Shown here: positions 1-4,644 of the stretch, one piece after another | How the letters are laid out: each line of letters opens with the position of its first letter | Numbering within the stretch: position 1 is the stretch's first letter | NCBI GenBank assembly: GCA_938030845.1 | Contig: CALHIC010000008.1 | Location: 1 to 6,604 of the forward strand | From: an uncultured Oribacterium sp. | GTDB taxonomy: Bacteria > Bacillota > Clostridia > Lachnospirales > Lachnospiraceae | DNA: 6,604 bases | Reading direction: 5' to 3' | Made by a program: the position numbers and the translations under genes | Notes under the pieces: model-generated | The model's input: the letters and a program-made list of their open reading frames with translations, nothing else | The model's database searches: none | Told to the model about the DNA's origin: nothing

Positions 1-182
1 TCCTGATTATGGCTTTAGTGGTATTTATCTTCGTTAAGCAGATGAACAAGTTAAAGAAGGCTGAGCCGGAAGCAGCACCTACAGAGAAAGAGTGTGAGTA
101 CTGCAAGACTATGATTCCTATTGCGGCAACTCGTTGTCCTCATTGCACATCCAAGTTGGCAGGATACGCAGAGTCCGTTTAA
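1..182 (+). CDS. mscL: Large-conductance mechanosensitive channel MscL, C-terminal fragment
   Basis: This is the 3' end of a gene that begins before the window; the frame opens at base 3 and runs 59 codons to TAA at 180-182. MscL is an inner-membrane pentameric channel that opens under membrane tension and vents solutes during hypo-osmotic shock. The visible part starts in the end of the second membrane helix ([19 protein letters not shown]), a hydrophobic run followed by the basic segment typical of MscL TM2. An acidic linker follows, then a four-cysteine zinc-ribbon-like tail: CEYC, ten residues, CPHC. Known clostridial MscL proteins often carry this kind of CxxC/CPHCTS tail, which is the main reason for the call. 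Metal binding is inferred from the cysteine spacing. The rest of the gene, including TM1, is outside the window. A terminator follows within 10 nt, so the gene ends its transcription unit. Confidence 0.88.
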   Translation, partial: LIMALVVFIFVKQMNKLKKAEPEAAPTEKECEYCKTMIPIAATRCPHCTSKLAGYAESV

Positions 183-190
183 GAATACTG

Positions 191-218
191 AAAGAAGAGG
201 GGAACCTCTTCTTTTTTT
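191..218 (+). terminator. Rho-independent terminator after mscL
   Basis: A perfect stem pairs AAAGAAGAGG (191-200) with CCTCTTCTTT (205-214) around a GGAA loop, and the T run continues to 218. It lies 9 nt after the mscL stop codon. It separates mscL from the thioesterase gene. Confidence 0.9.
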
Positions 219-260
219 GTAGGAAAGATAGAAACTGTATGCAGAATAAAAAAAATAGAG

Positions 261-286
261 TAGAATAGTGCGGAAAGAATTCCGGA
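261..286 (+). repeat. 26-bp direct repeat, copy 1 (possible promoter/operator)
   Basis: Copy 1 begins with the -10-like TAGAAT (261-266) and continues AGTGCGG then AAAGAATTCCGGA. It matches copy 2 (333-358) at 24 of 26 positions, with a start-to-start distance of 72 bp. Within it, CGGAA (271-275) and TTCCG (280-284) form a 5-bp dyad around AGAA. The combination of a -10-like hexamer and a dyad just downstream suggests a promoter with an operator over the start point. However, no good -35 hexamer is visible 16-18 bp upstream, so the function is inference; the repeat itself is read directly. Confidence 0.6.
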
Positions 287-332
287 GGGAAGCTATAAAA
301 CAGAAGGAAAAGGTGTTTTCGGATTTATGTTA

Positions 333-358
333 TACAATAGTGCGAAAAGAATTCCGGA
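333..358 (+). repeat. 26-bp direct repeat, copy 2 (possible promoter/operator)
   Basis: Copy 2 begins TACAAT (333-338) and ends GAATTCCGGA, differing from copy 1 at two positions (335 and 345). A second -10 register, TATACA (331-336), is preceded by TGT (328-330), which gives an extended -10. The dyad seen in copy 1 is weakened here by the change at 345. The copy lies 51 bp upstream of the thioesterase start codon. It is the better candidate for the thioesterase promoter, although a -35 box is not evident. Confidence 0.6.
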
Positions 359-409
359 TTCAGGGATATAGAGTAAGGATTTAGGGAAATAAAGAAAGGA
401 CGGCAAAGG

Positions 410-1219
410 ATGTATGAGATTCAAGAGAGAGTTCGTTATTCCGAGGTAACGGAGAAGGGGGAAATGAGCCTGTTTTCCGTGGTGAATCTTTTGCAGGATT
501 GCTCCACCTTTCATTCTCATGATGTGGGAATGTCCATTGAAGTTTTACAGGAAAAGCATAGAGCATGGCTTTTGAGCGCTTGGAATATTGAGCTCTATGC
601 ACTGCCTAAGCTTTATGAGAAACTTTCCATTGGCACCTCACCCCACAATTTCCGGGGGATTTTTGCCTATAGGAATTTCTGGATTCAAAATGAAGCAAGA
701 GAGTTCTATGTGAAAGCAGACAGCGAGTGGTTCAGCTTTGACTTGGAGAAGGGACGTCCCGGAAAGATTACGGAGGAATTGATTGCGCCCTTTAAGGAAC
801 GGGAGGATGTGTTACATTTGCCTCCCCTGCAAAGAAAAATTGCTTTTCCGGAAAGCTATCAGGAGGGAGAGTCCATTCCCGTTGTGCAGGATTTTCTGGA
901 TACCAACCACCACATGAACAACGCCAAGTACATTGCTTTGGCGGAGGAAGTTATTTTCCAATGTACAGGAAAGCCGGCGATTCTCTTTACACAAGAAGAG
1001 GAAAATCTTGAATCTGCGGAAAAAGTGGAAAAGCAAGAGAAAAGCGAAATCAAGAAGGAATTTTATTCCATTCGGGCGGAATATGTGAAGGCCTATACTT
1101 TAGGAGACAGCATTTTTCCAAGAATTGCAATAGAAGAGGATAGAACGGTTGTAGCCTTTTATAATCAGAATAAGGAGTTATGTTGCCATGTTGAAATTAG
1201 GAAAAATCCAGACGCTTAA
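410..1219 (+). CDS. Acyl-ACP thioesterase (FatA/FatB-like, double hotdog)
   Basis: Predicted cytoplasmic enzyme that hydrolyses acyl-ACP to free fatty acid plus ACP, ending or diverting fatty-acid synthesis. The 269-residue length suits bacterial members (about 240-270). The N-terminal hotdog domain covers roughly residues 1-130 and the C-terminal one 150-269. The second carries the family signature D164-T-N166-H-H168-M-N-N-A-K-Y174, equivalent to the D-x-N-x-H-x-N-N motif of plant FatB. The likely catalytic glutamate is E224 in RAEY, aligned by eye with the E of YRREC in plant FatB. Between H168 and E224 there are 56 residues instead of about 34; the extra length is a Lys/Glu-rich stretch at about 195-218. 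The start is supported by AGAAAGGA (393-400) nine nt upstream. Its 3' end overlaps the cvfB-like gene by 32 nt, which suggests coupled expression. The family call is firm; chain-length preference cannot be read from sequence. Confidence 0.9.
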   Translation: MYEIQERVRYSEVTEKGEMSLFSVVNLLQDCSTFHSHDVGMSIEVLQEKHRAWLLSAWNIELYALPKLYEKLSIGTSPHNFRGIFAYRNFWIQNEAREFYVKADSEWFSFDLEKGRPGKITEELIAPFKEREDVLHLPPLQRKIAFPESYQEGESIPVVQDFLDTNHHMNNAKYIALAEEVIFQCTGKPAILFTQEEENLESAEKVEKQEKSEIKKEFYSIRAEYVKAYTLGDSIFPRIAIEEDRTVVAFYNQNKELCCHVEIRKNPDA

Positions 1220-1844
1220 GATTCTTAGGGAAAAGGATTTTGGTGTTTTTGTGGGAGAGGAAGGAGGAGACAGCGTGCTTCTTCCCATCCGTCAGGTTCC
1301 CAAAGGGAAGAGGATAGGGGATGAGGTCTCCGTATTTTTGTATAAGGATTCCAAGGACAGGTTAATTGCCACCACCAAAAAACCTTATCTGGAGGTAGGA
1401 GAAATCGGAAGGCTACGGGTTAGTGATGTCAATACCATCGGCGCCTTTGTGGATATCGGGCTGGAGAAGGATATTTTGGTGCCCCACAGAGAGATGCGTT
1501 ATGCCTTAAAAAAGGATATGGAGGTGGAGATTTACCTCTATGTGGACAAGACCGAGCGTTTGGCCGGTACTATGTATACCAAGAAAAAAGAGGATGCCAA
1601 GCATTTGACCCAGGAGGAAATGAATGCTTCCCGATATGAGAAGCTGGGAGAGCAGATTGAACGGCTGATTGAGGAGAAGTTTGAGGGACATATCCCTTAT
1701 ACGGATAAGACCGTGGATCCGGAGCAGGTGAAAAAGGACTTCGGCGTGTCAAAAGCCGCCTTTAAAAAGGCTATTGGCAAGCTTTTAAAGGAAAAAAAGA
1801 TTAAAATCACCAGAACGGCAATTTTTAAAATTTATCAGGATTAG
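1188..1844 (+). CDS. cvfB: CvfB-family S1 RNA-binding protein, short form
   Basis: Predicted cytoplasmic RNA-binding protein of the CvfB/YitL family, known in staphylococci and streptococci as a post-transcriptional regulator affecting virulence gene expression. In this 218-residue protein, residues 1-62 look like a first S1-like barrel. Residues 66-130 form a second, with the family-typical GAFVDIGLEKDILVP segment. Residues about 160-218 form the C-terminal winged helix (HIPYTDKTVDPEQVKKDFGV, then SKAAFKKAIGKLLKEKKI). Well-studied CvfB proteins are about 280-300 residues with three S1 barrels before the winged helix. Here the chain passes from the second barrel through a short helical linker straight to the winged helix, so one S1 domain seems absent. 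The start ATG has AAGGAG (1172-1177) ten nt upstream, inside the thioesterase gene. It is probably co-transcribed and translationally coupled with that gene. A strong terminator follows. Confidence 0.82.
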   Translation: MLKLGKIQTLKILREKDFGVFVGEEGGDSVLLPIRQVPKGKRIGDEVSVFLYKDSKDRLIATTKKPYLEVGEIGRLRVSDVNTIGAFVDIGLEKDILVPHREMRYALKKDMEVEIYLYVDKTERLAGTMYTKKKEDAKHLTQEEMNASRYEKLGEQIERLIEEKFEGHIPYTDKTVDPEQVKKDFGVSKAAFKKAIGKLLKEKKIKITRTAIFKIYQD

Positions 1845-1848
1845 CAAC

Positions 1849-1886
1849 AAAGAGAGGGGATTCTGCTAAAAATCCCCTCTCTTTTT
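1849..1886 (+). terminator. Rho-independent terminator after cvfB
   Basis: A 14-bp perfect stem pairs AAAGAGAGGGGATT (1849-1862) with AATCCCCTCTCTTT (1871-1884) around an 8-nt loop, and the T run reaches 1886. It lies 4 nt after the cvfB stop codon and closes the thioesterase-cvfB unit. Confidence 0.95.
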
Positions 1887-1893
1887 GGGCAGA

Positions 1894-1925
1894 TTGACAT
1901 TTATTTAATAAAGGAACTCTATCTT
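1894..1925 (+). promoter_or_regulatory. Weak candidate promoter in the ATPase leader
   Basis: A perfect -35 hexamer TTGACA lies at 1894-1899, just after the cvfB terminator. The best -10-like hexamer downstream is TATCTT (1920-1925), but the spacer is 20 bp and the match is partial. The ATPase gene needs a promoter in 1887-2072 because a strong terminator precedes it. If this one is used, the transcript would have an untranslated leader of about 155 nt. TAGAAT at 1987-1992 is an alternative -10, although it has no recognisable -35. Confidence 0.3.
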
Positions 1926-1986
1926 GTACAAAATTGAGAGCATTTTTTCGGAAACTTAGTCTATAGCCAGAAAGAGGGAAAGTAGA

Positions 1987-2009
1987 TAGAATACTATTAG
2001 CATAAGTAT
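1987..2009 (+). promoter_or_regulatory. Candidate operator: AT-rich dyad overlapping TAGAAT
   Basis: ATACT (1991-1995) and AGTAT (2005-2009) form an inverted repeat with 9 nt between the arms, overlapping a -10-like TAGAAT (1987-1992). It lies about 80 bp upstream of the ATPase start codon. TGCGAAAA (2009-2016) just beyond also occurs in the repeat before the thioesterase (341-348). The arms are short and AT-rich, so chance is a real alternative. Confidence 0.25.
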
Positions 2010-2087
2010 GCGAAAATCCTGGAATTCATATACCGGTTTTCTGCTGAAAAAGAAAGCATAAATCATATTTATAGAAGGAGAAACAGC

Positions 2088-3200
2088 ATGGCAAGTGTGC
2101 AGCTCAAAAATGTGGTAAAGAAATACCCCAACGGTTTTGTGGCAGTTAAAGATTTTAATTTAGAGATTGAAGATAAGGAATTCATCATTTTCGTAGGACC
2201 TTCAGGATGCGGTAAGTCCACTACCCTTCGTATGGTGGCAGGACTGGAAGACATCAGCTCCGGAGACCTTTTCATCGACGGAAAGAGAATGAATGATGTA
2301 GAACCGAAGGATAGAGACATTGCCATGGTTTTCCAGAACTATGCATTATATCCTCATATGACTGTATACGATAACATGGCTTTCGGACTGAAGCTTAGAA
2401 AAGTACCGAAGGATGAAATCGACAAGAAGGTGCATGAAGCTGCAAGAATTTTGGATCTTGAGCACTTGCTGGACAGAAAGCCTAAGGCTCTTTCCGGAGG
2501 ACAGAGACAGCGTGTGGCTATGGGACGTGCAATCGTTCGTCGTCCGAAGGTATTCCTGATGGATGAACCTCTTTCCAACCTGGATGCAAAGTTAAGGGCA
2601 CAGATGCGTGTAGAGATTGCAAAGCTCCACAAGTCCTTAGAGACTACCATCATCTATGTAACCCATGACCAGACCGAGGCTATGACACTGGGAACCAGAA
2701 TCGTAGTTTTGAAGGACGGTTATATCCAGCAGGTAGACACTCCGGAGAACCTTTATGATACTCCCTGCAACAAGTTCGTAGCAGGATTTATCGGATCTCC
2801 TCAGATGAACATGATTGATGCGGAGTGCACAGAAGAAGGTGGCGCTGTAAAGTTAAGCTTTGCAGGAAATACCATCACCTTAAATGAAAAGAAGGCAGCT
2901 GCTTTAAAGGACAAGGGATATATCGGAAAGACCGTTACTTTAGGAATTCGTCCTGAAGATTTACATGACGAGGAAGAGTATCTTTCTCAGCATGGACAGT
3001 CCGTGATTTCCGCAGAAATCCGTGTTTATGAGATGCTTGGAGCGGAGACCTTACTCTACTTCGATATCGGAGATGCTTCCTGGACCGCAAGAGTGAATCC
3101 CAAGACCAAGGCAAGAACAGGAGATACCGTTCGCTTTGCTTTAGATGAGAACAAGATTCATATCTTCGATAAGGAAACAGAGCAGACCATTACAAACTAA
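2088..3200 (+). CDS. msmK: Sugar ABC transporter ATPase, MsmK/UgpC/MalK family
   Basis: Cytoplasmic ATPase that binds and hydrolyses ATP to drive carbohydrate import through CUT1-type ABC permeases. All nucleotide-binding motifs are intact: Walker A GPSGCGKST (37-45), Q-loop Q83 in QNYALYP, signature LSGGQ (135-139), Walker B VFLMDE (155-160, catalytic E160), D-loop SNLD (163-166) and switch H193. Residues from about 240 to 370 form the C-terminal OB/TOBE-type regulatory domain, including GIRPEDL. At 370 residues the length is that of full MsmK/UgpC/MalK proteins. The start is set by AGAAGGAG (2073-2080), 7 nt before ATG. No binding protein or permease lies beside it in this window. In streptococci MsmK is known to energise several sugar importers, and an orphan gene with its own terminator suggests the same shared role here (inference). 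The name ugpC is often applied to such proteins, but the substrate is not readable from the ATPase. Confidence 0.93.
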   Translation: MASVQLKNVVKKYPNGFVAVKDFNLEIEDKEFIIFVGPSGCGKSTTLRMVAGLEDISSGDLFIDGKRMNDVEPKDRDIAMVFQNYALYPHMTVYDNMAFGLKLRKVPKDEIDKKVHEAARILDLEHLLDRKPKALSGGQRQRVAMGRAIVRRPKVFLMDEPLSNLDAKLRAQMRVEIAKLHKSLETTIIYVTHDQTEAMTLGTRIVVLKDGYIQQVDTPENLYDTPCNKFVAGFIGSPQMNMIDAECTEEGGAVKLSFAGNTITLNEKKAAALKDKGYIGKTVTLGIRPEDLHDEEEYLSQHGQSVISAEIRVYEMLGAETLLYFDIGDASWTARVNPKTKARTGDTVRFALDENKIHIFDKETEQTITN

Positions 3201-3201
3201 G

Positions 3202-3211
3202 AGAATTCCGG
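3202..3211 (+). repeat. Third occurrence of the AGAATTCCGG core
   Basis: AGAATTCCGG, the 3' part of the repeats at 261-286 and 333-358, recurs 2 nt after the ATPase stop codon. The flanking bases do not match the other copies and there is no -10-like hexamer at the equivalent place. It may be chance or a remnant. Confidence 0.3.
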
Positions 3212-3250
3212 CTTTGTAGAAAAGCAATAAAAGATTTCTAAAAAACTGGT

Positions 3251-3292
3251 AAAAAAGACAGGAAAAGAACTTTTCTTCTCCTGTCTTTTTTT
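3251..3292 (+). terminator. Rho-independent terminator after the ATPase gene
   Basis: AAAAAAGACAGGA (3251-3263) pairs with TCCTGTCTTTTTT (3279-3291), and the T run is seven long (3286-3292). The loop can fold further through AAGAA (3265-3269) with TTCTT (3273-3277). The poly-A and poly-T flanks mean the structure could also work in the other direction, but all neighbouring genes are on the + strand. Confidence 0.92.
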
Positions 3293-3299
3293 AAAATGC

Positions 3300-3328
3300 T
3301 TGAAAATTATAAATAAACTGATTATAGT
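3300..3328 (+). promoter_or_regulatory. Sigma-A-type promoter for the CdaR-like regulator
   Basis: TTGAAA (3300-3305) and TATAGT (3323-3328) are each 5/6 matches to the -35 and -10 consensus, with an ideal 17-bp spacer. They lie just after the ATPase terminator. Initiation would fall near 3335, giving a leader of roughly 95 nt before the ATG at 3432. This is the clearest promoter in the window and indicates that the regulator is transcribed separately from the ATPase. Confidence 0.75.
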
Positions 3329-3341
3329 AATGGGGAAAAAC

Positions 3342-3367
3342 GATAAGGTCGGGAGAAGAGATAAGGT
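3342..3367 (+). repeat. Direct repeat GATAAGGT x2 in the regulator leader
   Basis: GATAAGGT occurs at 3342-3349 and again at 3360-3367, with starts 18 bp apart, immediately downstream of the predicted transcription start. The placement suits an operator for autoregulation or an mRNA-level site; neither is shown. Both units are exact. Confidence 0.4.
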
Positions 3368-3431
3368 TGAGACGTGATTGGAAAGGCTGCATTCTTCCCC
3401 CCGGTGTAGTTCATGAAAGAATGGAGTAGAG

Positions 3432-4520
3432 ATGATTTCAAATCAAGTTTTGCAAAGTACAATTGATTCCTTAAAGGGAATCGCCAGGCTGGATATTGCC
3501 ATTGCAGACATTGACGGAAAAGTATTAGCCACAACTTTTCAAGAGGATAGGGATGTATCCGAGATGGTCGTCTCTTTTGCGGCCTCTCAGGCGGATTCTC
3601 AGGCAGCAGGAGGCTTCCAGTTTTTTAAGATTTTCGATGAGCATCAGCTGGAATATGTTCTGATTGCCCATGGAGATACGGATGATGTATATATGGTAGG
3701 AAAGCTTGCCGTATTACAGATTCAGACTCTTTTAGTGGCATACCGTGAGAAGTTCGATAAGGACAATTTTATTAAGAACCTTCTTTTAGACAACTTGCTT
3801 CTGGTGGATATTTATAACCGGGCGAAGAAGCTTCATATCGAAGTGGGCGTTCGTCGTGTAGTGTATATGGTAGAGGCCAAGGACAACCTGGACGGTTCCG
3901 CACAGGAGGCTTTAAAGAGCTTCTTCTCTTCCGAGCCCAAGGATTTTGTGACTGCGGTAGATGAGAAGAACATTATCGTGGTGAAGGAGCTTGCTCCGGA
4001 GGATGATTATAAGCAGGTGCAGAAGGTTGCGGAGAGCATGATGGATATGCTGTCTTCCGAGCTTATGCTTTCAGCAAAGATTTCCTACGGTACCATTGTG
4101 AACGAGATTAAGGAAGTTTCCCGTTCCTATAAGGAAGCTAAGATGGCTCTGGAGGTAGGAAAGATTTTCTTTGTGGACAAGGAGATTATTGCTTACAATG
4201 CCCTTGGTATCGGTCGTTTGATTTATCAGTTGCCGATTCCTCTTTGTAAGATGTTTATTAAGGAAATCTTTACGGACATTTCCCCGGATGATTTCGATGA
4301 GGAAACTCTGTCCACCATTAACAAGTTCTTCGAGAACAATCTGAATGTATCCGAGACTTCCAGACAGCTGTATATCCATAGAAATACCTTAGTGTATCGT
4401 TTGGATAAGCTGGATCGTTCCACAGGACTGGATTTAAGAGTCTTTGATGACGCCATTACCTTCAAGATTGCCCTCATGGTTGTAAAATATATGAAGTATA
4501 TGGAAACTCTTGATTTTTAA
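3432..4520 (+). CDS. CdaR/PucR-family transcriptional regulator
   Basis: Predicted cytoplasmic DNA-binding regulator of 362 residues with CdaR-like architecture. An N-terminal sensor-like region spans about 1-125 (ARLDIAIADIDGKVLATTF resembles the diacid-recognition/PAS-like fold). A degenerate GGDEF-like middle domain spans about 140-270. A PucR-type helix-turn-helix covers about 297-350, with L-N-V-S-E-T-S-R-Q-L-Y-I-H-R-N-T-L-V-Y-R at 304-323. The R-N-T-L-x-Y-R-L-x-K/R pattern is the hallmark of the PucR C-terminal HTH. CdaR of E. coli activates sugar-diacid use; the ligand here is unknown. The start has GGAG (3423-3426), 5 nt before ATG. A good promoter lies upstream, with paired GATAAGGT repeats in the leader. 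Its position next to the sugar-ABC ATPase suggests it controls carbohydrate uptake, including perhaps that ATPase (inference). Confidence 0.85.
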   Translation: MISNQVLQSTIDSLKGIARLDIAIADIDGKVLATTFQEDRDVSEMVVSFAASQADSQAAGGFQFFKIFDEHQLEYVLIAHGDTDDVYMVGKLAVLQIQTLLVAYREKFDKDNFIKNLLLDNLLLVDIYNRAKKLHIEVGVRRVVYMVEAKDNLDGSAQEALKSFFSSEPKDFVTAVDEKNIIVVKELAPEDDYKQVQKVAESMMDMLSSELMLSAKISYGTIVNEIKEVSRSYKEAKMALEVGKIFFVDKEIIAYNALGIGRLIYQLPIPLCKMFIKEIFTDISPDDFDEETLSTINKFFENNLNVSETSRQLYIHRNTLVYRLDKLDRSTGLDLRVFDDAITFKIALMVVKYMKYMETLDF

Positions 4521-4536
4521 AGCAGATTTTCCCAAG

Positions 4537-4573
4537 AACGCCAAGAGCTGAAAAGCTTTTGGCGTTTATTCTT
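4537..4573 (+). terminator. Terminator-like hairpin after the regulator
   Basis: AACGCCAA (4537-4544) pairs with TTGGCGTT (4559-4566). The stem continues inward as GAGCT/AGCTT (one G-T pair) to a GAAA tetraloop at 4550-4553, giving 13 pairs in all. The downstream tract is TATTCTT (4567-4573), weaker than in the other terminators here. It lies 16 nt after the regulator stop codon. Confidence 0.75.
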
Positions 4574-4609
4574 AACGAGTATCGCACGCGTAGTGTGCGA
4601 TATCTCGTT
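4574..4609. repeat. Second large inverted repeat between regulator and protease
   Basis: AACGAG-T-ATCGCAC (4574-4587) pairs with GTGCGAT-A (4595-4602) and CTCGTT (4604-4609). This makes 14 pairs with one bulged T at 4603 and a 7-nt loop. It begins one base after the preceding terminator-like tract and is followed by only TTT, so it is not a textbook terminator. It could be a backup terminator, an mRNA-stabilising or attenuating hairpin in the protease leader, or a dispersed palindromic element. The near symmetry makes strand assignment impossible. Confidence 0.6.
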
Positions 4610-4644
4610 TCTGAAATGGAGTAATAGGCAGTTAGGAGAAATAG

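Noticed and set aside
261..358. CRISPR array
   Set aside because: Only two repeat copies exist, with no third unit at the same spacing, no cas genes nearby, and a promoter-like composition.
293..602. Minus-strand open frames of 73-75 codons over the thioesterase leader and 5' end
   Set aside because: They run through the repeat pair and the start of a certain gene, resemble no family and are best explained as chance frames.
2005..2045. CcpA catabolite-repression (cre) site before the ATPase gene
   Set aside because: No stretch fits the TGWAARCGNTWNCW pattern well enough; TGCGAAAATCCTGG fails at key positions.
1864..2087. Riboswitch or T-box in the ATPase leader
   Set aside because: The leader has no recognisable conserved aptamer core and no terminator/antiterminator pair before the ATG; only short dyads are seen.
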